This document shows positions 42,285 through 51,974 of a DNA stretch of 64,000 nt, piece by piece; position 1 is the first letter of the stretch; every line of letters starts with the position of its first letter. A program made the position numbers and the translations under genes. Under the pieces are notes generated by a model. It saw nothing but the letters and a program-made list of their open reading frames with translations. It made no database searches and was not told the origin of the DNA. This DNA is from Glycomyces sambucus. GTDB lineage: Bacteria; Actinomycetota; Actinomycetes; Mycobacteriales; Micromonosporaceae. The stretch covers positions 434,001-498,000 of the forward strand of contig NZ_FNGF01000003.1 in assembly GCF_900102815.1 (NCBI RefSeq), in the 5' to 3' direction.

Positions 42285-44159
42285 TCAGACCTGGAGCGGT
42301 TCGTTCAGACTGTCGGGCTTCCACCTGCGGCGCATGGCCACCACCAGCGACGAGACCGCCAGCGCCCCGACGAGGTAGACCACGAGGATGACGACCGCCC
42401 GCGTGATGTGCGCGCCCTCGCCGCCGCTGATGGTGACGCGCAGGGCGTCGACCACGTAGCTCATCGGCAGCAGCGGGTGCAGGGCCTGGAAGAACCGGGG
42501 CGTCGTCTCCACCGGGTACAGGCCGCCCGCGCTGGTGAGCTGGAGCATGAGCAGGACCACCAGAAGCAGGCTCCCGGCGGTGCCGAACGCGAGCTTGAAC
42601 AGGTGCGCCATCGCGGTGAAGGTGAGGATGACGAGGATCGACAGGCCGACCGTGTCGAGGGCGTCCTTCGGATCGAGGCCGAGGCCGAGCTCCACCGCGA
42701 GGTAGAGGACGAGTGCGGAGAGGACGCCGAGGAAGGCGCCCGGCAGCCAGCCGCCGATCGCGATCGGGACGGAGCGCAGCGGTCCGGCGAGGGCGCGGCC
42801 GTTGACCGTCGAGAGCACGAGGTAGGCCATGAGTCCGAAGACCCACAGGGCGATCGCGATGAAGAACGGGGCGAGGCCGCGCCCGTAGGTCCCGGCCGGG
42901 TTGCTGTTGTCCTCGCTGATCGCGACGGGGCTGCCGTACGCCTCGGCGTTGCCGGCGTCCTCGGCCGGGTTGGTGCTGGGCACGGACTCGGCGGCGGTGG
43001 AGAGCTTCGACGCGAGGGTGCTGGCGCCGTCCTGGAGCGTGGTGAGTCCGCCGGCGAGGTCGCCGGCGCCGTCCTCGGCGGTGGCCGCGGCGGTGGCGAC
43101 CTGGGAGGCGCCGTCGGCGACGTCGCTCGCTCCGGTCTGGAGGGTGGTGAGGTCCTCGGACGCCTGGTCGAGGGTGTCGGTCGAGGTGGACTGGATCTGG
43201 TCGTTGGCGTTCTGGATGTCGCCGTTGACGTCGTCGGCGTCGGTGATGAAGCCCTGGAGCGCGGCGCAGGCGTCCGCGTCGGCGTCGGGGTTGCCGGTGC
43301 ACAGGGTCGCGTAGACGGTGTCGAGGTCGGCGTCGGCGCGGTTGGCGAGGTCGGCGGCGCTGGAGGCGCCGGTCTGGATCTGGGACCAGTTCTCGGCGAG
43401 GGCCTGGACGACGGGCTGGGCGGTGCCCACGGCCTGGTCGACGCCGTCGCTGACCTGGCTCGCGCCGTCGGCGACCTGCTGGGCGCCGGTGGTGAGCTCG
43501 CCGAGTCCGGACTGGAGGTCGGCGGCGCCGGACTGGGCGGTGCCGATGCCGTCGGCGAGGTCGCCCGCGCCGTCGGCGGCCTCGGTGAGGCCCTGGTTGA
43601 GCTCGGTGAGGTCGCCGAAGATGGTGGTGGCGAAGGTGACGTAGACGGCGGTGTTGATCTGGTTGCGCAGTTCGGCCTCGACGGTGGAGGCCATGATGCC
43701 GGCGACGTAGCCGTTGGCGTCGTTGAGGTCGAACTCGACGGTGGCCTGCTCGGGGTCGGCGCCGGAGAGGCTGGCGAGCTTGGTGGAGAAGTCCTCGGGG
43801 ACGGTGATGACCATGTAGTAGTCGCCGTCTTCGAGCCCTTGGGCCGCAGTGGAGGCGGAGGTGAACCGCCAGTCGAAGATGCGGTCCTCCTTGAGCTGCT
43901 CCACGAGCTGGTCGCCGCCGTTGATGTCCTGGGAGGCGCCGTCGACGTCGACGGTGGCGCCGGTGTCCTCGTTGACGACCGCGACGGGCATCTGGTCGAG
44001 CTTGCCGTAGGGGTTCCAGGCGAACCAGAGGTAGAGGCCGCCGTAGACGAGCGGGATGAGGACGATCGCGACGAGGGCGAGGGTGCGGATGGGGTGCCCG
44101 CGGAAGCGGCGCAGTTCGGCGGCGGCGAGCGTGAAGGGGCTGGTGATCGACGGGCTCAC
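42285..44159 (-). CDS. YhgE/Pip-type ABC-2 membrane protein
   Basis: 624-residue YhgE/Pip protein: one N-terminal membrane helix (about 27-48, with VVNEDTGATVDVDG just after it as in the family), a long extracytoplasmic region of helical heptads rich in DGAxxLADG/TGAxQVADGASQ repeats (about 190-410), and a C-terminal ABC-2 domain with five to six helices. Related proteins serve as exporters, phage-infection or ESX-linked surface proteins. GTG start overlaps the stop of the ATPase gene by four bases (GTGA), so they form one unit. Substrate unknown. Confidence 0.88.
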   Translation of the reverse strand: MSPSITSPFTLAAAELRRFRGHPIRTLALVAIVLIPLVYGGLYLWFAWNPYGKLDQMPVAVVNEDTGATVDVDGASQDINGGDQLVEQLKEDRIFDWRFTSASTAAQGLEDGDYYMVITVPEDFSTKLASLSGADPEQATVEFDLNDANGYVAGIMASTVEAELRNQINTAVYVTFATTIFGDLTELNQGLTEAADGAGDLADGIGTAQSGAADLQSGLGELTTGAQQVADGASQVSDGVDQAVGTAQPVVQALAENWSQIQTGASSAADLANRADADLDTVYATLCTGNPDADADACAALQGFITDADDVNGDIQNANDQIQSTSTDTLDQASEDLTTLQTGASDVADGASQVATAAATAEDGAGDLAGGLTTLQDGASTLASKLSTAAESVPSTNPAEDAGNAEAYGSPVAISEDNSNPAGTYGRGLAPFFIAIALWVFGLMAYLVLSTVNGRALAGPLRSVPIAIGGWLPGAFLGVLSALVLYLAVELGLGLDPKDALDTVGLSILVILTFTAMAHLFKLAFGTAGSLLLVVLLMLQLTSAGGLYPVETTPRFFQALHPLLPMSYVVDALRVTISGGEGAHITRAVVILVVYLVGALAVSSLVVAMRRRWKPDSLNEPLQV

Positions 44160-45145
44160 TGGTGGCCTCCGTTCCCGGCGCGCTCGTGCCGGTGGTCGCG
44201 GTGGTGTTCGGGCGGGCGGTGCTGGCCGCGGAGGTCGACGACGGTGTCGGCCGGGGGGTTGGTGCGGGTGCAGGCGGCGATGACGAGCTGGCCCGCGTCG
44301 GCGACGGTGCGCAGGGCCTCGAAGACGCGTTCGGCGCCGCAGACGTCGAGTCCGGTGTCGGTGTCGTCGACGGCGACGGCGGGGGTGCGGGAGGCGGCGG
44401 CGCAGGCGATCGCGAAGCGGATCTGGTCGATGCGGGGCAGGAACCCGAAGGTCTGGCCGGAGTCGACGCCGACGCAGAGGCGGTCGAGCCAGGCGCGGAT
44501 GTTCGCGGCGGTGGCGGCGCCGCCGGAGACGGCCACCGTCTCCTTGATGCAGCTCGCCACGGTGTGGTACTGCGCCAAGCGGATCGGGGGTCCGGCCTGG
44601 GCGATCGTGAAGCGGCGGCGGATCTGGGAGGGGCGGGTCTGGCCGTCGACGCGGAGGGTCCCGGCGTCGAGCTTGAAGCGGCCGGCGAGGGCGAGGAGGA
44701 GTGAGGAGCGGCCGTCGCCGCCGTCCCCGGTGACGGCCACGACCTGGCCGCAGCGGGCGGTGAGGTCGACGCCGGTGAAGATCGTGCCCTGGCGGCCGGT
44801 CGCGGTGAGGCCCTTGGCTTCGAGGAACGGGTCGCCGCTCGGGTGCTCGAGCAGGGCGGTGCGGTCGAGGACCGAGGTGCGGTCGATCGCGGCGGTGTCG
44901 GCGGCGGGCGGCGGGGCGACGGCGGCGCCTTCGCGCGGGCGTTCGAGGGCGGCGGTTTCGTCGGCGGTCGGGGCGGCGTCGCCACCGCGTTCGGCGGCAT
45001 CGTCAGGGGCGTCGAGGACGGCGGTGCCGTCGCCGGCGGCCTCCTGCCGTGCCGTTTCCGGTTCCGGACCGGTGATCTCCGGCTCCCCGGTCTCGTCGGC
45101 GGACGTTCCGGGCGTGCGCCCGCCTTCGTCGCTCCTGTCGCTCAT
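44156..45145 (-). CDS. Degenerate ABC-type ATPase domain protein, YhgE partner
   Basis: 329-residue protein with a disordered acidic N-terminus (about 1-105) and an ABC-transporter nucleotide-binding fold whose motifs are all altered: Walker A reads GDGGDGRSS (Lys replaced by Arg), the signature area FLPRIDQIRFAIACAAA lacks LSGGQ, and Walker B ends VAVDDTDTG in place of an Asp-Glu pair. It may bind but hardly hydrolyse ATP. A His/Arg-rich tail (HRPPEHHRDHRHER) closes it. Cotranscribed with the YhgE gene. Confidence 0.8.
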   Translation of the reverse strand: MSDRSDEGGRTPGTSADETGEPEITGPEPETARQEAAGDGTAVLDAPDDAAERGGDAAPTADETAALERPREGAAVAPPPAADTAAIDRTSVLDRTALLEHPSGDPFLEAKGLTATGRQGTIFTGVDLTARCGQVVAVTGDGGDGRSSLLLALAGRFKLDAGTLRVDGQTRPSQIRRRFTIAQAGPPIRLAQYHTVASCIKETVAVSGGAATAANIRAWLDRLCVGVDSGQTFGFLPRIDQIRFAIACAAASRTPAVAVDDTDTGLDVCGAERVFEALRTVADAGQLVIAACTRTNPPADTVVDLRGQHRPPEHHRDHRHERAGNGGHQ

Positions 45146-45295
45146 GGGCACTATCCTCACAGGCCGGTGCGCCCTGGTTCGGGCGTTTTCACGGGATTCC
45201 AACCGCATGAATGTTACTCACGAGTAACTTGTGATCGACGGGAGGCGGGCGAGCTGTGACCGACGCGTCCCGCTCCGGGCCCTTATTGTTGAGGC

Positions 45296-47374
45296 ATGTC
45301 GGAAACGCAACCCGCGACACCCGCGGCGCCCCGCCGCGAACACGCGCGAACCCACCACGGCGACACCGTCGACGACCCGTACGCCTGGTTGAAGGACCCC
45401 GAGGACCCCGAGACGCTCGACTACCTCCGGGCCGAGAACGCCTACGCCGAAGCGCGGACCGCGCACCTCGCCGGGCTGCGGCAGGCGGTCTTCGGCGAGA
45501 TCAAGGGCCGCACCCAGGAGACCGACCTCTCCGTGCCCGTCCGCAAGCGCGGCTGGTGGTACTACGGGCGCACCGAGGAGGGCAAGCAGTACGGCATCCA
45601 GTGCCGCCTCAAGGCGTCCGGGGACACCCCGCCCGAGATCGAGGCCGGCGTGGCCGTCGAGGGCGAGGAGATCCTCGTCGACGGCAACGAGCTCGCCGAG
45701 GGCCACGACTTCTTCTCCCTGGGCACCTGCGACGTCTCCCCCGACGGGAACCTGCTCGCCTACGCCGTCAACTACTCCGGCGACGAGCGCTTCACCCTCC
45801 GCTTCCGCGACCTGCGCACCGGCGAGGACTTCCCCGACGACATCCCGAACGTGTTCTACGGGGGCTCGTGGTCGCTCGACGGCTCGGTGTTCTTCTACAC
45901 CAAGGTGGACGACGCCTGGCGCCCCTACCAGGTGTGGCGCCATGTCCTCGGCGAGCACGAGGACAAGGACGTGCTGGTCCACCAGGAGGACGACGAGCGG
46001 TTCTGGACCGGGATCGACCTCACCCGCTCGGAGCGGTACCTCTTCATCGTCTCCGGTTCGAAGATCACCACCGAGGTCCGCTACCTCGACGCCGCGGACC
46101 CGACCGGCGAGTTCACCGTCTTCGGCGCCGGCCGCGAGCAGGGCGTCGAGCTCTCCGTGGACCACCAGGGCGACCGGTTCTGGGTGCTGCACAACCGCGG
46201 TGCCGAGAACTTCACGCTCGGCTGGACCCCCGTCGCGGACACCACGCAGTTCCACGAGGTCATCCCCCACGACGAGGCCGTGCGCCTGGAGTCGGCCGAC
46301 GCGTTCGAGGACCACGTCGTGGTCTCGATGCGCCGCGCCGGGCTCTCCCAGGTCGCCATCCTGGACGAGGCCGGGAGCCTCACCGAGATCGCGTTCGACG
46401 AGCCGATCTACTCGGTCGGCCTGGGCGAGAACCCCGACTACGAGTCGCGGCAGATCCGCCTCGGGTACACCTCGCTGGTGACCCCGTCCTCGGTGTACGA
46501 CTACGACATCGACGCGGCCGAGCTGCACCTGCGCAAGCGGACCCCGGTCCTGGGCGAGTTCGCGCCCGCCGACTACGTCCAGTACCGCGAGTGGGCGGTC
46601 GCCGAGGACGGCACGAAGGTCCCGATCTCCATCGTGGCCAAGGCCGGCGTCACCGCCGACGGGACCGCGCCGTGCCTGCTGTACGGCTACGGGTCCTACG
46701 AGCACTCCATCGACCCGTACTTCTCGATCGCGCGGCTGAGCCTGCTCGACCGCGGCGTGGTCTTCGCGATCGCGCACGTGCGCGGCGGCGGCGAGATGGG
46801 CCGGCAGTGGTACGAGCAGGGCAAGCTCCTGCACAAGAAGCACACGTTCACCGACTTCGTGGACGCCGCGAAGCACCTGGTCGACGTCGGCTGGGCCGCC
46901 CCGGACCGGATCGTCGCGCGCGGCGGGTCCGCCGGCGGGCTCCTCATGGGCGCGGTGGCGAACCTGGCCCCCGAGCGGTTCACCGGCATCCTCGCCGACG
47001 TCCCGTTCGTCGACGCGCTCAACACGATCCTCGACCCGACCATGCCGCTCACGGTCATCGAGTGGGAGGAGTGGGGCAACCCGCTCGAGTCGCCCGAGGT
47101 GTACGCGTACATGAAGTCGTACTCGCCCTACGAGAACGTCACCGGGGTCACCTACCCGGCGATCCTCGCGGTGACCAGCCTCAACGACACCCGCGTGGGC
47201 TTCCACGAGCCCGCGAAGTGGATCGCGAAGCTGCGCCACGAGAGCCCGTCCTCGGACGTGCTCCTGAAGACCGAGATGGAGGCCGGCCACGGCGGCCGGT
47301 CCGGGCGCTACGACGCCTGGGAGGAAGAGGCGTTCAACCTCGCATGGATCCTCGACCGGCTGGGTAAGGCGTAA
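45296..47374 (+). CDS. ptrB: Oligopeptidase B (S9 family)
   Basis: 692-residue cytoplasmic serine oligopeptidase that cuts short peptides after basic residues. N-terminal beta-propeller (about 75-400) and C-terminal alpha/beta hydrolase domain with LLYGYGSYEHSIDPYFS, IAHVRGGGEMGRQWYEQGK, nucleophile Ser in ARGGSAGGLLMGAV, Asp in TSLNDTRVGFHEP and His in EAGHGGRSGRYD. Full length. TATTGT (45284-45289) ends six bases before the ATG: leaderless. Ends at a strong terminator. Confidence 0.95.
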   Translation: MSETQPATPAAPRREHARTHHGDTVDDPYAWLKDPEDPETLDYLRAENAYAEARTAHLAGLRQAVFGEIKGRTQETDLSVPVRKRGWWYYGRTEEGKQYGIQCRLKASGDTPPEIEAGVAVEGEEILVDGNELAEGHDFFSLGTCDVSPDGNLLAYAVNYSGDERFTLRFRDLRTGEDFPDDIPNVFYGGSWSLDGSVFFYTKVDDAWRPYQVWRHVLGEHEDKDVLVHQEDDERFWTGIDLTRSERYLFIVSGSKITTEVRYLDAADPTGEFTVFGAGREQGVELSVDHQGDRFWVLHNRGAENFTLGWTPVADTTQFHEVIPHDEAVRLESADAFEDHVVVSMRRAGLSQVAILDEAGSLTEIAFDEPIYSVGLGENPDYESRQIRLGYTSLVTPSSVYDYDIDAAELHLRKRTPVLGEFAPADYVQYREWAVAEDGTKVPISIVAKAGVTADGTAPCLLYGYGSYEHSIDPYFSIARLSLLDRGVVFAIAHVRGGGEMGRQWYEQGKLLHKKHTFTDFVDAAKHLVDVGWAAPDRIVARGGSAGGLLMGAVANLAPERFTGILADVPFVDALNTILDPTMPLTVIEWEEWGNPLESPEVYAYMKSYSPYENVTGVTYPAILAVTSLNDTRVGFHEPAKWIAKLRHESPSSDVLLKTEMEAGHGGRSGRYDAWEEEAFNLAWILDRLGKA

Positions 47375-47390
47375 GGACCGGAAATGCACC

Positions 47391-47423
47391 GGGGCCCGGC
47401 ACCGCACTGCGGCGCCGGGCCCC
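47391..47423. terminator. Bidirectional hairpin terminator
   Basis: GGGGCCCGGC (47391-47400) pairs with 47414-47423 between convergent genes. Confidence 0.8.
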
Positions 47424-47431
47424 GTCTCGTT

Positions 47432-47632
47432 CTATGCGGGGGACTCGTCGTCCTCGTCGAACGGGACGGCGGCGAGCTGCTCCACCGCGTCCGCGGGGTC
47501 GGCCTCGTCGGGCAGGGGCGGGTCCGCGACCGGCGACTCGGGGTCGGGGTCGTCGAACGGCTCACTGGAGTTGGACAGGTCGAACTCGGACAGCTCGTCG
47601 TGCTCGTCCGCCCATTCCTGCTGATAATTCAT
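47432..47632 (-). CDS. Small acidic protein
   Basis: 66 residues, strongly acidic (over a third Asp/Glu) with Pro-rich stretches (DDPDPESPVADPPLPDEADP), probably disordered. ATG 47632 is preceded by GGTGGG; upstream in-frame codons read across the neighbouring promoter. Not recognised. Confidence 0.6.
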   Translation of the reverse strand: MNYQQEWADEHDELSEFDLSNSSEPFDDPDPESPVADPPLPDEADPADAVEQLAAVPFDEDDESPA

Positions 47633-47691
47633 AAACCCACCGTAGTGGCGAGGGCCCCGTCCGGCCAGTGAACCACCAGGTAGCCTGAGTC

Positions 47692-47719
47692 TTGCCTTCA
47701 CATGTTCGTGGGCGATACT
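47692..47719 (+). promoter_or_regulatory. Probable promoter of the aldolase gene
   Basis: TTGCCT (47692-47697), 16 bases, GATACT (47714-47719), giving an untranslated leader of about 90 bases. Confidence 0.5.
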
Positions 47720-47817
47720 TCACCTCGACGCAATAGTCTCGAGGCCATCAGACAGCGGCGTCTGGGTCTGGCCCCCGGTCGGGGAGCAATCATCGACTTG
47801 TCTAAGGAGCAGGCAGC

Positions 47818-48840
<1,023 letters not shown>

Positions 48841-48848
48841 ACGCGAGT

Positions 48849-48889
48849 CGCCGCGAGCCCGGACCGTTTCCCGGTCCGGGCTCGCGGCG
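48849..48889. terminator. Strong hairpin terminator
   Basis: 18-bp stem (48849-48866 with 48872-48889), five-base loop, between the aldolase and the toxin-antitoxin operon. Confidence 0.9.
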
Positions 48890-48920
48890 CTTCCGGGCGG
48901 CCGATCGGCACGCCCGCAGG

Positions 48921-49118
48921 TCATTCGATCCGGGTGGACCGCCGAGCCTCATCGGCCGCACGCGATTGCGCCAAGATCGCCTTCGCCTCCGAGGACATCG
49001 AGCGGCCGTTGCCCGCCGCTCTCCTCCTCAGCCAGCCGAACAGCTCGGGATCGATGTCGCGCACGATCAACCTGTGCGCGACCGCCACGGCTTCGCCGCC
49101 CCTCTGCACCTGGCTCAT
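48921..49118 (-). CDS. Second RHH (FitA-like) antitoxin-type protein
   Basis: 65-residue ribbon-helix-helix protein: LIVRDIDPELFGWLRRRAAGNGRSMSSEAKAILAQ, the FitA/Arc pattern of strand, helix, turn, helix, then a short charged tail. Its start overlaps the toxin stop by four bases (ATGA), making it the third gene of the operon. No toxin gene follows before the aldolase terminator. It may be a second antitoxin for the same PIN protein or the remains of a second pair. Confidence 0.75.
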   Translation of the reverse strand: MSQVQRGGEAVAVAHRLIVRDIDPELFGWLRRRAAGNGRSMSSEAKAILAQSRAADEARRSTRIE

Positions 49119-49549
49119 TCCGGTGTCCTCTGATCCTTCCAAGGGTCGAGGAGCGGCACCCCGGTTCCCTCGAAGTCCTTGATGTTCCTGGTGGCGAGCG
49201 CGGCACCGCGGGAAGCGCAGATCGCCGCGATCATCGCATCGGTCGAGCCCATCGGGCGACCGGCCGCCTTCCGCGCCTGCCGGATCCGGCCGTAGTGCGC
49301 CGCCGCTCGCGCGTCGAACGGCAGGATGCGGTCGCGGAACGCCTCGATCTCGATCTTGTCCACCGCGATCTCGAGGGCGGTGCGCTTCCGGCCCGCCGGC
49401 AGCTGCGCCACGCCCCACCTGAGTTCGGCGATGCACACCGAGGTGGTCAGTGCCTCGGCGGTGTACCTGTTGCTCCAGAGGACGATGCCGAAATCGCCGT
49501 TCTCGCGGATGATCTCGGAAACGACGTCGGTGTCGAAGACGACGATCAA
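49115..49549 (-). CDS. PIN-domain toxin, VapC/FitB-like
   Basis: 144-residue PIN ribonuclease. Acidic site visible: Asp in VVFDTDVVSE, Glu in SVCIAELRWGV, Asp in MGSTDAMIAAIC and the late acidic/Asn segment LATRNIKDFEG. The FitB-type end GVPLLDPWK is present. TTG start at 49549 overlaps the antitoxin stop by four bases (TTGA), the usual translational coupling. Expected to cleave RNA when freed from its antitoxin. Confidence 0.9.
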   Translation of the reverse strand: MIVVFDTDVVSEIIRENGDFGIVLWSNRYTAEALTTSVCIAELRWGVAQLPAGRKRTALEIAVDKIEIEAFRDRILPFDARAAAHYGRIRQARKAAGRPMGSTDAMIAAICASRGAALATRNIKDFEGTGVPLLDPWKDQRTPE

Positions 49550-49815
49550 GACAGGTCCAGTGCGCGGTCGGGCTCGTCGCGGTCGGGGAGTGCGAGGTCC
49601 GCGCCGCCGACGTCCTCGACGTAGGAGCGGATGAGCGAGCCGATCCCCTCTGCGCCGCGGTCGAACTCGCCGTCGGCCAGGCGGGTCAGGACTTCCCGGA
49701 TCTCGGCCTCCATGGACTGGCCGTGCTTCGCGGCCCGCACGCGGATCGCTTCGTAGACCTGCGCGTCGAGCCCGCGGATGGACATGTCGCGGGTCTTGGG
49801 AGGTACACGGGTCAT
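49546..49815 (-). CDS. RHH (FitA/VapB-like) antitoxin
   Basis: 89-residue ribbon-helix-helix antitoxin: DMSIRGLDAQVYEAIRVRAAKHGQSMEAEIREVLTRL, followed by a toxin-binding tail (residues about 55-89). ATG 49815 is chosen because GAGGGG stands 9 bases upstream; a GTG at 49824 overlaps that site. A -10 box TAGCAT lies at 49836-49841 (minus strand). First gene of the RHH-PIN-RHH operon. Confidence 0.85.
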   Translation of the reverse strand: MTRVPPKTRDMSIRGLDAQVYEAIRVRAAKHGQSMEAEIREVLTRLADGEFDRGAEGIGSLIRSYVEDVGGADLALPDRDEPDRALDLS

Positions 49816-49945
49816 TGCATTCACCCCCTCACGCTATCGATGCTAGCACCGGAATCCGGGGAGGACACGACGAACGTTCGGCGTGTTCGTCGCGGAACGG
49901 CGCCGGGCCCCGCCGCGATGCGGCGGGGCCCGGCGTCTTCTGCGG

Positions 49946-50275
49946 TCAGGGGGTCCGGAGGGGCCAGACCTCGACGACGCCGTGGGCCACCGCGCACGGG
50001 GTCGGGGCCACCAGGCGGGTCGCCTCCTCGATGTCGGCGGCCTCGATGACGGAGAAGCCCGCCACCGGGAGGTCCGCGCGCATGAAGGGGCCGTCCTCGG
50101 TGGCGGTGCCGGAGGAGTCGGGGTTGCGGACCAGCACGGGCGGACCGGCGACGCCCATGACGGCGCCCGCTTCGCGCAGCCGGGCGTCGTGCTCGTGGGC
50201 GGCGTCGCGCAGGGCGGGGTCGGTGCGCTCGTAGTCGGCGGCGTCGCCGTATCCGATGGTGATGAACCAGGGCAT
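49946..50275 (-). CDS. YciI-like (YCII domain) protein
   Basis: 109-residue protein with a YCII-related fold: MPWFITIGYGDAADYERTDP, EDGPFMRADLPVAGFSVIEAADIEEATRLV (the DGPF...GF..IEA core) and a short end strand. Actinobacterial members are often encoded next to ECF41-like sigma factors; none is adjacent here. GGAGG lies 6 bases before the ATG at 50275. Function unknown. Confidence 0.85.
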   Translation of the reverse strand: MPWFITIGYGDAADYERTDPALRDAAHEHDARLREAGAVMGVAGPPVLVRNPDSSGTATEDGPFMRADLPVAGFSVIEAADIEEATRLVAPTPCAVAHGVVEVWPLRTP

Positions 50276-50409
50276 GCCGGCCTCCGATCGTCGTGGGTTC
50301 CCGGTCCGGGCGGCGGCCCGGGCCTCGTCCGAGCATATGGCCGGGCTGTGACAGCCGCATCGGAAAGGGGCGGCGGGCCGATGGCCCGCCGCCCCTCGAT
50401 GCGCTTGCG

Positions 50410-51960
50410 CTACTTGGCGAACCAGACCGCCGCGCCGCCGGGGAGGTGGCCGTCGGCGAGGTCGGCGCTGGCGAGGAGGACCTCGGTGCCGTAGCCGGCG
50501 ACCGGGACGGGCTCGTCGCCGAAGTTGACGACCGCGACGAGGGCGCCGTTGTCGAACGCGAACGCGTCCTCGCCGGGGTCGGCGAGCCAGGTCAGGCCGG
50601 TGGCCTTGTGGCCCTTGCGGGTCGCAATGGCCTGGCGGTAGAACTCCAGGGTCGAGCCGGGGACGCCGTCCTCGGCCTCCACCGACAGGTCCGACCACGC
50701 CGCGGGCTGCGGCAGCCACGGCTCGCCCGCGGGGCCGAAGCCGAGCGAGACGCCCTCCTTCGCCCACGGGAGCGGGACGCGGCAGCCGTCGCGGCCGATC
50801 TGCTCGCCGCCGGTGCGGTGGAACGACGGGTCCTGGCGGACCTCGGCGGGCAGGTCCAGGACCTCGTCGAGGCCCAGCTCCTCGCCCTGGTAGACGTACA
50901 CCACGCCCGGCAGCGACAGCAGCAGCTGCGTCGCGGCCTTGGCGCGGGCGAGGCCGCGCTCGCCGCCGCCGTAGCGGGTGACGTGGCGCTGCACGTCGTG
51001 GTTGGAGAGCACCCACGTGCAGGGGGCGCCGACGCCCGCGTTGTTGGCGATCTCGGAGTCGATGGCCTTGCGGAAGTCGACCGCGCGGAACGGCGCGAGG
51101 ACCAGGTCGAAGTTGAACGCCTGGTGGAGCTCGTCGGGGCGCAGGTACAGGGAGCGGCGCTCGGCCGAGTCCGTCCACGCCTCGGCGACGAAGATCCGGT
51201 CGCCCTCGTACTCCTCGATGATGGGGCGCCACGTGCGGTAGATGTCGTGGACGCCGTCCTGGTCGAAGAACGGGGCCTGCGTGGTGCCGATCATCTCGAT
51301 GGTGCCGTCGCCGCCGGTGTCGGGCAGGCCCGGGGCCTTGACCATGCCGTGGGCGACGTCGATGCGGAAGCCGTCCACGCCGCGGTCGAGCCAGAACCGC
51401 AGCACCGACTTGAACTCCTCGTGGACCTCCGGGTTGTCCCAGTTCAGGTCCGGCTGCGAGGAGTCGAAGAGGTGCAGGTACCACTGGGCGCCGTCGTCGG
51501 TCTTCGTCCACGCGGGACCGCCGAAGATCGACTGCCAGTTGTTCGGCGGCACTTCGGGATCGGTGACGTCGCGGAAGTGGTAGCGCTCTCGCTCGGGCGA
51601 GCCGGGGGCCGCGGCGAGGGCCGCCTGGAACCACTCGTGGTCCGAGGAGGTGTGGTTGGGGACCAGGTCCACGATGAGGCGGATGCCGGCGGCGTGCGCG
51701 TCGGCGAGCATCCGGTCGAAGTCGCCGAGGTCGCCGAAGCGCGGGTCGATCGCCCGGTAGTCCGCGACGTCGTACCCGGCGTCGCGCTGGGGCGAGGCGT
51801 AGAACGGCGACAGCCAGATGGCGTCGACGCCGAGCGCCGCGAGGTAGGGGATCCGGGAGCGGATGCCCTCCAGATCGCCCATCCCGTCGCCGTCCGCGTC
51901 GGCGAAGGAGCGCGGGTACACCTGGTAGATGACCGCGTCGCGCCACCAGTGTTCACTCAT
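50410..51960 (-). CDS. GH13 alpha-glucosidase
   Basis: 516-residue alpha-glucosidase/oligo-1,6-glucosidase-type GH13 enzyme. Conserved regions: DLVPNHTSSDHEWF (I), DGFRIDVAHGM with nucleophile Asp (II), FVAEAWTD with acid/base Glu (III), VLSNHDVQRH (IV). No signal peptide, so it hydrolyses imported alpha-glucosides. GGGAA lies about 9 bases before the ATG. It follows the lacI-type gene by 14 bases and is divergent from a sugar uptake operon. Confidence 0.93.
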   Translation of the reverse strand: MSEHWWRDAVIYQVYPRSFADADGDGMGDLEGIRSRIPYLAALGVDAIWLSPFYASPQRDAGYDVADYRAIDPRFGDLGDFDRMLADAHAAGIRLIVDLVPNHTSSDHEWFQAALAAAPGSPERERYHFRDVTDPEVPPNNWQSIFGGPAWTKTDDGAQWYLHLFDSSQPDLNWDNPEVHEEFKSVLRFWLDRGVDGFRIDVAHGMVKAPGLPDTGGDGTIEMIGTTQAPFFDQDGVHDIYRTWRPIIEEYEGDRIFVAEAWTDSAERRSLYLRPDELHQAFNFDLVLAPFRAVDFRKAIDSEIANNAGVGAPCTWVLSNHDVQRHVTRYGGGERGLARAKAATQLLLSLPGVVYVYQGEELGLDEVLDLPAEVRQDPSFHRTGGEQIGRDGCRVPLPWAKEGVSLGFGPAGEPWLPQPAAWSDLSVEAEDGVPGSTLEFYRQAIATRKGHKATGLTWLADPGEDAFAFDNGALVAVVNFGDEPVPVAGYGTEVLLASADLADGHLPGGAAVWFAK

Positions 51961-51974
51961 CGGTGAGTTCCCTT

